Part shown: positions 1-13,700 of the stretch, in pieces
How the letters are laid out: each line of letters starts with the position of its first letter
How positions within the stretch are numbered: position 1 is the stretch's first letter
Source: Arbacia lixula
Taxonomy: Eukaryota > Echinodermata > Echinoidea > Arbacioida > Arbaciidae
Direction of reading: 5' to 3'
NCBI GenBank assembly: GCA_963669155.1
Contig: CAVLGW020000028.1
Coordinates: 1-64,000 of the forward strand
DNA length: 64,000 nucleotides
Program-made: the position numbers and the translations under genes
The notes under the pieces: model-generated
Database searches by the model: none
What the model was told of the DNA's origin: nothing
What the model saw: the letters and a program-made list of their open reading frames with translations, nothing else

Positions 1-746
1 CGAAACGCAAACATGAATCACAATAACGACAGAATCAGCGTTCAGATGATCTTCTCTCCAATGACGTTTCTCTTCGGGTTCGGGCCGAACCAGCGGGCAT
101 CGCAATGCGCAGTTTGACCCTGGAAGTAAACATGCGCGCGTTTTCTGACATCTACGTCGGTTGCTTGTTTAGCACCGGAGCTAGGCCGACAAAATGACCT
201 CATGGAATCATGATTCAAATTATGGTACCGTTCAATCGACCTTTTTTGAAGTGATTGTGCAGAAATATCTTTCCAAACGTCCCCTTTTTCGCGTTTCATC
301 TTGTGATTTAATTCACGTTTATCTTTAATTTAGACTGAATGCAACCGTGATTCTGCAGAAGCGTGTTTCGAATCATGATTCTAGGTCAAAAGATCTGCGC
401 ATGAACGCAACTTTTGAACATTGTGCGCATCCGACTTAGATCACGTACAGTATTTTTGTTATTGCATCCTCTATATGACCTCATAATTCCATGACATACG
501 CAACCAGAAAAGGGCCAACTAAAAGTACTATGATATCATGCCAGTTACGGACCTGAAAGAGAGGGTGGGCAGGTTGGGGGGGGGGGGGGGGTAGGGGAAG
601 GGGGTTGACCCGTGAACCCCCCCAGGTAATGTTTCCTTGGTATATGCTAACACAATGGAGATCATTACAAACCATTCTCATGTGGGTCTGCCATGCTGGA
701 ATAATCTGCACTTGATCTCTATCTCCATCTCCCCGCCTTTTAACAG
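1..746. other. Intron or upstream part of the fucosyltransferase gene
   Basis: No exon could be supported here. The N-terminal exons expected for this enzyme, with the GDP-fucose binding RFGNQ-like segment, are not visible and probably lie to the left of the window. A 16-base G run is at 576-591, followed by a G-rich, C-rich stretch to about 630. The open frames here have no recognisable protein features and no splice context. The last bases, ending TTTTAACAG at 746, form the acceptor of the first visible exon. Confidence 0.5.
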
Positions 747-918
747 AGCTATCCCGCATTCACGGACTGGTTCCAATGGGAGCCCCTGCTGTCGTTTCAT
801 CCTCGTGTTGTCACGATGGAACGGTTTATGGCCGAACTCGCCCCACTGTACTGGCCCAATGAAGAACGACGCGCTTTCTGCTTTGCATCTCCCACCTTTG
901 ACTGCACGGTATTACAGA
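747..918 (+). CDS. POFUT1: POFUT1 exon a (phase 0 in, phase 1 out)
   Basis: The acceptor TTTTAACAG precedes the exon, and the donor is GTAAGTAC at 919. The exon codes about 57 residues starting [15 protein letters not shown] and running through [18 protein letters not shown]. This matches the region of POFUT1 where the acceptor-substrate side of the cleft begins. One base is left over for the next exon. Confidence 0.88.
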
Positions 919-3712
919 GTAAGTACAAACCCTTGGCAAGCCACTTGTATCCTCATTCACAAGTTAGACACACCAATCCCAAAGTAGCTTCATACAGAAG
1001 CGGTTCACTGCTACCACTAGTCATAATGATCAAGTTATTAGGCCGTACAGATGGCTTTCCTTCGTCATACACCGGATGGCTGATTTGGTGTTTAAAGATC
1101 ACGACTATAAAATCATGGTCTTGCTTTATCGCTCAAACGGTGTTGCAGTACTAACACAGTGCCGCTCATACGGTGTTACAGCACTAACACGGTGCTGCTC
1201 AAACGGTGTTGTAGCACTATAACTCCCGGCTCGTGATGAGAGATCCTGGTTGCGTACAGCTTTTGACAAGGTGTTTCGCTCGCTCTCAACTCGAGCGTAG
1301 AATCGTTAGGGTGCATTGAAGAACTGCAAGTAGCATACAGAATGGCTAAAACATTATTCAACTTGGCTGATGTCAGCGTAAAAAGAAGAAAAGTGCTGAA
1401 TAATCTTTATTTCTCTATTTGTGTTTCTTTTATTACATTATATTGAAGCCATTACTATACTCTGTTTCCTTACATAAAAAAAAATGCTCATTTATTTTTT
1501 CATTCTTATTATGGTATTGTACACCGTATTTTTTCCTCAAGGGCTAAATGAAAAGCAGTCCTCGTTCTAATATGGGTTTTAAACCGTGGTTAAATCAACT
1601 AATTATTCAATCAATCAATCAATTCATCGATACACGCTTTAAATGGTATGCTACATTTAAAAAACTAGTATTTTTTAATCAACGATTTGTACATGTCGGT
1701 TGCATAATGATTGAATAATACTTTTAAAGAAGATGCTACAGCTAAAACTCGTAAAGTACCAAACCCGACCAAGTCATGAGTGTACAGTTGATATGATATG
1801 CGGGGGACGCACTCTTCAGGTCAAACGACCGGTGAAACCATTGAAGGTTTGGTGCGTTTCTAGATATACACAAGTCACACATAAGTTTGTCTGTCATGGA
1901 AAAGCTTCATTAATAAAAGTGAGGGTGACTCAAATACTTCCCCCAGCCCCTTTCAGACCATACTGGGAGAATGTCAACATTACGGTAAATGTTACTATCA
2001 ACGTGGACATCAGGCCGGGAGTAGACAGCTCAGATCCAACCGATGTACAAATGGTGCACTCCTTCTGGAACGACAGGTAGGTCCTGTATGCGCTGTCATC
2101 GAGACCTGACCAGAGCGATCTATAAACAGAGTTTGGCCAACTAGGTTTAATAGGTAACAACATGACGCGTGTTGCGTTGTTGGGCAAGGAAATAACAAAA
2201 TAATATGCGCCACAAACCGAATGAAACTGGGTTGGCCAAACTCTGTAAATACATGGCTCTGGGCCTGACCTGAGCAATCTACACAGAATTTTGCCAACTC
2301 GATTTCAGTACGTAACAACATGACCTGTGTTGCTGTGTTGGGCAAGCCGATAATAAAATAATATGCGTTATGCTGTTTTCTATTGAAAGCGGGTTGACCA
2401 AACTTTGTGTAGAAATGTCTCTGGACCTGACCAGCGCAATCTACACATATTTGACCAACTCACTTTTAATAGTTAATAACATGGCGCATGTCCTTCTGTT
2501 ATATGTTTGCCCAACAAAGCAACACGCGCCATGCTGCTACTTAATAAAACTGAGTCGGCCAAGCTCTGTAGGTTGCTTTGGCCCTGACAGGTATGGAAGC
2601 TTGAGTAGGAGCGCAGTAAATTCTCTGGTGTTCTGAAAAAAGTTTTATCTTTTGTTGTACATGTACTTTGACAAAGGGAAGCAACAAAATATTGTTTGCT
2701 TGTAATTAAGAAAAATATATTATTTACTTGCATTGCCACCGGTGCACACCGCATCATGTTAAATTGAATATCTGGCAGCAAGATGAATATTCCTTTCTAG
2801 ATTTTGTCTGTCTGTAGGGAATCCTGGGTACGATCTATGAGTTTCAATACCGAAATTTGAGTGATTTGTCATTCGCTTTTTTTTGTCAGAGTTGGGCAGT
2901 ATTGTTCTAATAATATCATTCTGAGATGATATTTCTATTTATTTTTTTCTATTTATCAAAATGATTTCATATCGCGGTGGAGGAGGGGGGGGGGTAGGAT
3001 AGCAAAACCAAAAACATCAACAAAACGAGGTTAACCGAACAAAGGTGCTTTCACATGCACGCAAGCGATTTTCCATCACCCGTTGCCGTACTAACACAAG
3101 TGTTGGGCCGTTCGCTGGGTTCTTCCCTTCAGGGAAGCGGTGAAGGGCCTTGGCATGTTCACATTGTTGCAAGTAGCCCGTATCTTGTTTTGAGGCGACG
3201 GCAAATCACTTGTGTCAGAGTGGACGTGGCACACTGCCCTCGTATAAAGGGACCTTGTTGCACCACAAATTGTCGCCCCTCCACAAATTGTCGCTGGCGA
3301 CAACTTGTGCAGGGAGCTGACACCACAAATTGTCGTCACCCCTCGAAACACATTCAATATGATGTTGAAGCCTTCAAGGCCATTAGAGGCTTACATTTTT
3401 GGTAATGTAATAATTCCTGACAAACACAATACATGAAAATCAACACATAACTCAAGTGTATAAATACACACAAACCAGAATAAAAGGTCGCGTTAAAGTT
3501 TGCAGAGTGTGTGTGTGTGTGTTTGTGTACCTGTGTATGTAGAGGAATGGGTGGATGTGGAAGGTGCGTTTGAGGGATAGGCGCACATGTATTAAAACAC
3601 TCACTTACCTATCGCACTTACCTATCGCAATCGCAATCGACGTGTGAAGCTAAGTATGTGAGTGATGGATGTACACGAGTCTGATATGCGTGTTTGTATG
3701 TATAGGTATGGG

Positions 3713-3762
<50 letters not shown>

Positions 3763-3959
3763 GTGCCTGTGGGGGAAAATGTGTGGATGTTGTGGGATAG
3801 GTGTACATGTAAGCGCTCACTTCCGGGTACATTCTTCACAATCGGGGACATTTGAGAAGTAGGACGTCCCCGGTTGTTAACCCACTGCAATCGACCTTTT
3901 ACCACTGTGGGTTGTTTTAATGTGTTTGAATGAGTATGTGTGTATAAAAGGTTTGTGTG

Positions 3960-3990
<31 letters not shown>

Positions 3991-4746
3991 CTGTCTGTGT
4001 GTTTGTGTGTGAGGGTGGGTTATAAACATCAGTGTTTAAAATGCCGATGGACGGGCGATTATTGAACTTATTATTGAGCATTTTGTGTATAGGGGTTATG
4101 GTTTAGAGGTACCAGGTAAACGGATTAAAATCAAGGTTTTGTAATTGTGAGAATCAGTCATATAATACGCGCACGTACCAAGTGAAGTATTTCCACATTT
4201 TTCGTATGTGGGTTGGTAAGTGTATGGGTGTGGATGTCTGTATTGGGGTATGTGTGTTTGCGTGTGTGTTTTTGTGTGTGTGTGTGTGGTGAACGTGCAG
4301 TTAATACAAATACTGCTCGAAGAGAATAAATACAGTGGAAACAGACAATAATTTCAGTAAACACAGTCAAGTTTTTAGTTCTTACACATAAAAGTGACGC
4401 AATACCAGAACAAATCATAAACTGTTTTCCCTGCTTTCGTATTATTCATAGAAGGAAATAATGAAGTTTGACTTTAACTGACTCGCTGTCTATACTCTCG
4501 AACATTGTCAATTAATTTCATTTTGCCTTATTGGCACAATAAAGCATGATCATATTTCGACATTTGTTTATATTACCACTCATCATCTTGAATTTTCTTT
4601 TGGCAATAAAACCAATATCATAGTACGCCCGATGACCATCGTCATTGTGTAATTTTTATTATATTTATAGAACAATGAAACAGAGGCAATGCAAAACCCA
4701 TTGGCTAATTACTTAACACAAATACACGACTTCACATCTACACAAT

Positions 4747-4784
<38 letters not shown>

Positions 4785-7700
4785 AATCACACAACCACCA
4801 CCATCACCATGCACCAACACATAATACTCCGTACTTACACAGTTACGCACATATATAGGCCTAGCAAACACCCATCTCAACGTCCCCATCACGCACACAT
4901 ACATCTGTACATAGTCCACTGCCTGGACGGTTTTAGTTGAAGCGCGCCGTATACGCATTGCGGACACGCACAACTAGGTGTATTTGTCTGCCCTTCACTT
5001 TTTCAGATTTTTTCGCGGGCGGGCAGATTCGTGGAGTCGCGCAATCAGTGGTCTGGCGCGGTGTGTGTACTATGTGAATCAGTGGCGTATTTGTGTATGG
5101 GAGAATAAGCGTTCGATAAAATACGGCCAGTAACTGGACTAATCTGTACATACCAGTTAAACACTCATCGCTAACGTACATGCACACAACCTAGCCCAAT
5201 CCAACATCCTCATACGCCAGCACGCGCGTACCACACACACACACCTTACATACACCTTACATGCACATCACAGGCACAACCACACCACTGCAGCACAAAT
5301 TGTCGCCGGCGACAATTTGTGCAGGAGGCGACAATTTGTGGTGTCAGGTTTTGTCAAATTTTCGCCTGCGACAATTTGTGCAAGAGCGACAATTAGTGGT
5401 GCAACAGACATTCAGAGAAATCTCCGTCCGTGCGAAATGCTGGTCATATCTTTGCATATTTCTTCAGGTTTCCTGCCTCAAACTTCTCGGTGCTGGTGTT
5501 TCTCAACTCTCCGGGGACGTACCCCGTGAAGGCGGGCAACCGCTACGTGCAGGGCTACATGAAGTGGAACAAGGCTCTTATGGCTCAAGCACAGGGCTAC
5601 ATCCGGGACATGTTTCATGGCAGAGGCTTCGTAGGAATACATCTTAGGACGAGATTTGACTGGGTAAGACAGTGTCGAGGAGAGGGGGTCGGGGTTGGGT
5701 GGGGAAGGGGGGGGGTGGAACCAGAAAATTGCTAGGGGATTAGTGGAGGAATTTATAACCCCACCATTTTGTTAAATGCATCCATCCGTCAACATCTTGA
5801 GTAGATATCCCAGTCTAATGTTCCAGACGTAAATGCCAATAGTCACAAAGCCAAAAGCATTCTAAACGGATCAAAACTGTGTCTGTTTTTAGGCGTAAAG
5901 ATATATATCCCACAACAGACACTCAATTTGGAGTCCACTTATACAACCAGCTTTTGTCATATAGTACTTTGATTTCAATGGAATTAAACTGGTACTAAAG
6001 CTATATTCACATCACGACTTGGCAACAAATAGTGGAAATACAAAGAAAGTCCAGCCCAATAATCCATCTCCTTATGTAAGATTGTATACTTCTAGGTCAA
6101 ATTAACCTTAACAAGAGTATATTGTGCGATATTAGCTACACGGTCTCTAAAATCTCATCCTAATATCACACAACAACAAGGTGAGGAACAAACTGTCACC
6201 AGGACTAACCTCTACTCATTCTACAACAAACCACTATTATGAAATGCAAATTGAAAAGAGCAAAGCTCTCATCTAGATATGAACATCTTACACTATCCAA
6301 AATGCTCAAATAAGAAGGTAATGCCGAAATCTTGAACATCAATTCCCAGTCACAGATTAAACTCTAGGCTGTGTTTTAATGATCCCTTTCACTAGGTGAA
6401 AACACCTAAACTGATACATTAATCTACCTATGTACTCACTAGATAGACAGTCCTGGCCCAACAGCCAACTACCTATATTCTCTTACCAAACTTATCCTCC
6501 GAATTTCCATTTCTCCACATAATCACTCAAATCCGAACTTCTTACCCCTCTACCAATACAATTCACTTATAATCGAAATAGTCCATAAATTAATACATAC
6601 ATCAAACATTGAAACAATAGGCCATTAGACATGTTAACCTTGGCCAGATGTAAGCAAAACCCGTAAATACATCTTCCCACTACAATTCAGCAAACGACTA
6701 CTCGATCAACCTAATAAGCGTACGCGACATTCCAGGAGAATGCTACGCGCACCGAGAACGGCCTTACGCGATGCAAACTCATTCATACACGTTCGTATGT
6801 ACCGTAGTCTATGTACGTACATGTAAATGCATTATGTGTAAGGATTTCTCAACACTAGGAATAACAGTACAAGATCATAATCAAAAGCCAAATATTACCA
6901 ATCCACTCACACTTAATAATTGTATCATGCTCCAAATTATGCTTTATATTTTCATAATCAACCTGCACATCAGTTATCAAATATAAACGAACGTTATATT
7001 GCCGAAACAAGTATAATCAAATTTCTTCCACAAAATGTTTAACTCACCTGTCGGGGGGGGGGGGGGGGGGGGGGGGGAAGCAGAGAAGTGCCGCCACGCG
7101 CACTGAAGCACGAACGCCCTATCGCCGAACGTACCCCTCACATAAAATGTGCGTTTTTTTTACCCTTCGCTAAACTATATTCACTCTGGCAAACAGCACG
7201 GTATTTAGCGAAAACTCCACGCAATTTTTACGGCAATATTTGCGAAATTACTTGTTTATTTTCTGGTGCAGAAAATGTGAGACCTAAGAACCCTGATTGA
7301 TCGTTTCGAATTGCATCGAGTCCGCCGATTTTGAGATAGGCCTACCTTTTACTATCTAGACATTACCCACGGCTGCTGAGCGCTGAGGCGCTACAAAAAA
7401 AAAAAACAAAAAAGAAAACCGCGGGGAATCAAAGCTCTATCCTGAGGGAATGCCACAGTATGGCCTCCAGGCTGCTGCATATCTATGATACAAACTGTAA
7501 AATAGAGTCTAATATTCAAAGACTAGTCTCAGCATCATTCTCATCTTTTCTCGGGGAAGCTGGAGATGAAATCGAGAGTGATTAGCCTTCTACAGCAAGA
7601 CCCCTTTAACTTTTTTGAATAGTTTGGTTTAGAAATCCCCCCCCCCCCTTCTCCCATCCCCGCAACCCCAACGTTCTGCAGGGCTTGGATCACAAGATAT

Positions 7701-10700
7701 CCATCTATGGACCACACTCGGCTTCGGAGCCGAAATCTGTTTAATGTTTGACGATATTAATCCGGGAATATTGTAAAAGTAAAATATCAAGCCATCGTTT
7801 TTTCAGTGATACCTTCAATTTATTGCTTAAACAAATGGTGTAGTTTTTGTTAGCTAAATTTAATTCAATTTGAAATAAATGAAATGGAATTGAATATCAA
7901 AGAAAAAAGTAAATTCAATTGAATTTGAAAGAAATCAAATTGAATAAACATTTGAAACAAATGAAATTGTATTAATATTTCAAACAATTGAAATTGAATT
8001 GAAATTTAAAAAGATATGAATTGAATTGAAAATGCTTGCTAAGTATTATTCTGATGTCTGTTTTCGTGCTCAGGTGACAGTGTGCAGCAAGCCCCTCCAC
8101 TCATCTCCCCATTCGTCCCAACAGTGTCGTGGGAAAGGGGAGCCTGTTACCAAAGAGATGTGTTACCCTGACATCGAACTGATTCTGCGAGAGACCATGG
8201 CAGCGGTTGAGAAGTACGGTGTAGAGCATCTCTTTATAGCGACAGACAACCTTACTTACGAGGCTGAGTTCATGAATATGTTTGGTGATCAGGTATGAAA
8301 CCTATGACATATCGTTAGGAGGCCACCACAAACGACACGATTCTGCAGTTGTTAGGTCCTACGACTGGAAACATGACGTCACCTTCTTGCACAAATTCAC
8401 TGACCGGGTCCTAAAATTCAGCGAGTGACATTGTCGTACGACTGATCGAATCGTGTCGCCTGGGATGGCCTTAACTCACTTTTTCGGAATTATTTCGATT
8501 GTTAAGGAATACGCTTATTACAGAAAACCATTATAATACTTAGTATTCATTATTCACAACATGAAATCATGAATTGACAGTGCAACCTTCAAGATATATG
8601 CTCGTGTCAGGTGCAGAAAGAATGAGTTGAGAGAAAGAAATAAAAGTTGCGCCAGAACACCCCACTTCACATATTATCTTCTGCTGAATTCTGTATACGA
8701 GTCTGCGACTCAACACCCGACTACTGCCATGGCTGGTATGACTACTATACATGACGGGGATATTCTTACCACATACCGACTACTGCCATGGCTGGTATGA
8801 CTACTATACATGACGGGGGATATTCTTACCACTTACCGACTACTGCTATGGCTGGGATGACTACTATATATGACTACTGCTATGGCTGGTATGACTACTC
8901 TACATGACGGGGGATATTCTTACCGCACACCGACTACTGACATGGCTGGTATGACTACTCTACATGACGGGGGATATTCTTACCGCACACCGACTACTGA
9001 CATGGCTGGTATGACTACAATACATGACGGGGGATATTCTTACCACATACCGACTACTGCCATGGCTGGTATGACTACTATACATGACGGGGGATATTCT
9101 CACCACATACCGACTACTGACATGGCTGGTATGACTACTATACATGACGGGGGATATTCTTACCACATACCGACTACTGCTATGGCTGGTATGACTACTC
9201 TACATGACGGGGATATTCTTACCACATACCGACTACTGCTATGGCTGGTGTGACTACTCTACATGACGGGGATATTCTCACCACATACCGACTACTGACA
9301 TGGCTGGTATGACTACTATACATGACGGGGGATATTCTTACCACATACCGACTACTGCTATGGCTGGTATGATTATCCTACATGACGGGGGATATTCTTA
9401 CCACATACCGACTACTGCCATGGCTGGTATGACTACTCTACATGACGGGGATATTCTTACCACATACCGACTACTACCATGGCTGGTATGACTACTCTAC
9501 ATGACGGGGATATTCTTAACACATACCGACTACTGCTATGGCTGGTATGACTACTATACATGACGGGGATATTCTTACCACACACCGACTACTGCCATGG
9601 CTAGTATGACTACTCTACATGACAGGGATATTCTTACCACATACCGACTACTGCCATGGCCTGTATGACTACTATACATGACAGGGATATTCTTACCACA
9701 TACCGACTACTGCCATGGCTAGTATGACTACTCTACATGACAGGGATATTCTTACCACATACCGACTACTGCCATGGCCTGTATGACTACTGTACATGAC
9801 AGGGATATTCTTACCACATACCGACTACTGCCATGGCTAGTATGACTACTCTACATGACAGGGATATTCTTACCACATACCGACTACTGCCATGGCCTGT
9901 ATGACTACTATACATGACGGGGATATTCTTACCACATACCGACTACTGCCATGGCTAGTATGACTACTCTACATGACAGGGATATTCTTACCACATACCG
10001 ACTACTGCTATGGCTGGTATGACTACTCTACATGAAGGGGGATATTCTCACCACATACCGACTACTGCCATGGCTGGTATGACTACTCTACATGAAGGGG
10101 GATATTCTCACCACATACCGACTACTGACATGGCTGGTATGACTACTATACATGACGGGGGATATTCTTACCACATACCGACTACTGCTATGGCTGGTAT
10201 GACTACTCTACATGACGGGGATATTCTTACCACATACCGACTACTGCTATGGCTGGTGTGACTACTCTACATGACGGGGATATTCTCACCACATACCGAC
10301 TACTGACATGGCTGGTATGACTACTATACATGACGGGGGATATTCTTACCACATACCGACTACTGCTATGGCTGGTATGATTATCCTACATGACGGGGGA
10401 TATTCTTACCACATACCGACTACTGCCATGGCTGGTATGACTACTCTACATGACGGGGATATTCTTACCACATACCGACTACTACCATGGCTGGTATGAC
10501 TACTCTACATGACGGGGATATTCTTAACACATACCGACTACTGCTATGGCTGGTATGACTACTATACATGACGGGGATATTCTTACCACACACCGACTAC
10601 TGCCATGGCTAGTATGACTACTCTACATGACAGGGATATTCTTACCACATACCGACTACTGCCATGGCCTGTATGACTACTATACATGACAGGGATATTC

Positions 10701-13700
10701 TTACCACATACCGACTACTGCCATGGCTAGTATGACTACTCTACATGACAGGGATATTCTTACCACATACCGACTACTGCCATGGCCTGTATGACTACTA
10801 TACATGACAGGGATATTCTTACCACATACCGACTACTGCCATGGCTAGTATGACTACTCTACATGACAGGGATATTCTTACCACATACCGACTACTGCCA
10901 TGGCCTGTATGACTACTATACATGACGGGGATATTCTTACCACATACCGACTACTGCCATGGCTAGTATGACTACTCTACATGACAGGGATATTCTTACC
11001 ACATACCGACTACTGCTATGGCTGGTATGACTACTCTACATGAAGGGGGATATTCTCACCACATACCGACTACTGCCATGGCTGGTATGACTACTCTACA
11101 TGACAGGGATATTCTTACCACATACCGACTACTGCCATGGCTGGTATGACTACTATACATGACGGGGATATTCTTTCCACATACCGACTACTGCTATGGC
11201 TGGTATGACTACTATATATGACTACTGCCATGGCTGGTATGACTACTATATATGACTACTGCTATGGCTGGTATGACTACTCTAAATGACAGGGATATTC
11301 TTACCACATACCGACTACTGCCATGGCCTGTATGACTACTATACATGACGGGGATATTCTTTCCACATACCGACTACTGCCATGGCCTGTATGACTACTC
11401 TACATGACAGGGATATTCTTACCACACACCGACTACTGCCATGGCCTGTATGACTACTATACATAACGGGGATATTCTTACCACATACCGACTACTGCCA
11501 TGGCTGGTATGACTACTATACATGACAGGGATATTCTTACAACATACCGACTACTGCCATGGCTAGTATGACTACTATACATGACGGGGATATTCTCACC
11601 ACATACCGACTACTGCTATGGCTGGTATGACTACTATACATGACGGGGATATTCTTACCACATACCGACTACTGCCATGGCCTGTATGACTACTATACAT
11701 GACGGGGATATTCTTACCACATACCGACTACTGCCATGGCTGGTATGACTACTATACATGACTAGGATATTCTTACCACTTACCGACTACTGCTATGGCT
11801 GGGATAACTACTATATATGACTACTGCTATGGCTGGTATGACTACTGTACATGACGGGGGATATTCTTACCACATACCGACTACTGCCATGGCTCGTATG
11901 ACTATTATACATGACGGGGATATTCTTACCACATACCGACTACTGCTATGGCTGGTATGACTACTATACATGACGGGGATATTCTTACCACATACCGACT
12001 ACTGCCATGGCTGGTATGACTACTATACATGACGGGGGATATTCTCACCACATACCGACTACTGCCATGGCTGGTATGACTACTATACATGACTAGGATA
12101 TTCTTACCACTTACCGACTACTGCTATGGCTGGGATGACTACTATATATGACTACTACCATGGCTAGTATGACTACTGTACATGACGGGGATATTCTTAC
12201 CACATACCGACTACTGCCATGGCTGGTATGACTACTATACATGACGGGGGATATTCTTACCACATACCGACTACTGCGATGGCTGGTATGACTACTATAC
12301 ATGACGGGGGATATTCTTACCACATACCGACTACTGCCATGGCTGGTATGACTACTATACATGACGGGGATATTCTTACCACTTACCGACTACTACCATT
12401 GCTGGTATGACTACTCTACATGACGGGGGATATTCTTACCACATACCGACTACTGCTATGGCTGGTATGACTACTATACATGACGGGGATATTCTTACCA
12501 CATACCGACTACTGCCATGGCCTGTATGACTACTATACATGACGGGGATATTCTTACCACATACCGACTACTGCCATGGCTGGTATGACTACTATACATG
12601 ACTAGGATATTCTTACCACTTACCGACTACTGCTATGGCTGGGATAACTACTATATATGACTACTGCTATGGCTGGTATGACTACTGTACATGACGGGGG
12701 ATATTCTTACCACATACCGACTACTGCCATGGCTCGTATGACTATTATACATGACGGGGATATTCTTACCACATACCGACTACTGCTATGGCTGGTATGA
12801 CTACTATACATGACGGGGATATTCTTACCACATACCGACTACTGCCATGGCTGGTATGACTACTATACATGACTAGGATATTCTTACCACTTACCGACTA
12901 CTGCTATGGCTGGGATGACTACTATATATGACTACTACCATGGCTAGTATGACTACTGTACATGACGGGGATATTCTTACCACATACCGACTACTGCCAT
13001 GGCTGGTATGACTACTATACATGACGGGGGATATTCTTACCACATACCGACTACTGCGATGGCTGGTATGACTACTATACATGACGGGGGATATTCTTAC
13101 CACATACCGACTACTGCCATGGCTGGTATGACTACTATACATGACGGGGATATTCTTACCACTTACCGACTACTACCATTGCTGGTATGACTACTCTACA
13201 TGACGGGGGATATTCTTACCACATACCGACTACTGCCATGGCTGGTATGACTACTATACATGACGGGGATATTCTTACCACATACCGACTACTGCTATGG
13301 CTGGTATGACTACTATACATGACGGGGATATTCTTTCCACATACCGACTACTGCTATGGCTGGTATGACTACTATACATGACGGGGATATTCTTACCACT
13401 TACCGACTACTGCTATGGCTGGGATGACTACTATACATGACGGGGGATATTCTTACCACATACCGACTACTGCCATGACTGGTAGGACTACTATACATGA
13501 CGGGGGATATTCTTACCACATACCGACTACTGCTATGGCTGGTAGGACTACTATACATGACGGGGGATATTCTTACCACATACCGACTACTGCTATGGCT
13601 GGTAGGACTACTGTACATGACGGGGATATTCTTACCACATACCGACTACTGCTATGGCTGGGATGACTACTATATATGACTACTGCTATGGCTGGTATGA

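Noticed and set aside
42-299. 85-codon minus-strand frame at the left edge
   Set aside because: No family resemblance, low-complexity surroundings, and no splice sites around it.
3618-4973. Open frames rich in HTHTHT or VCVCVC
   Set aside because: They are caused by TG/AC dinucleotide tracts.
8717-8900. Possible protein-coding exon at the start of the minisatellite
   Set aside because: No splice sites fit the phase of exons d and e, which already join correctly.
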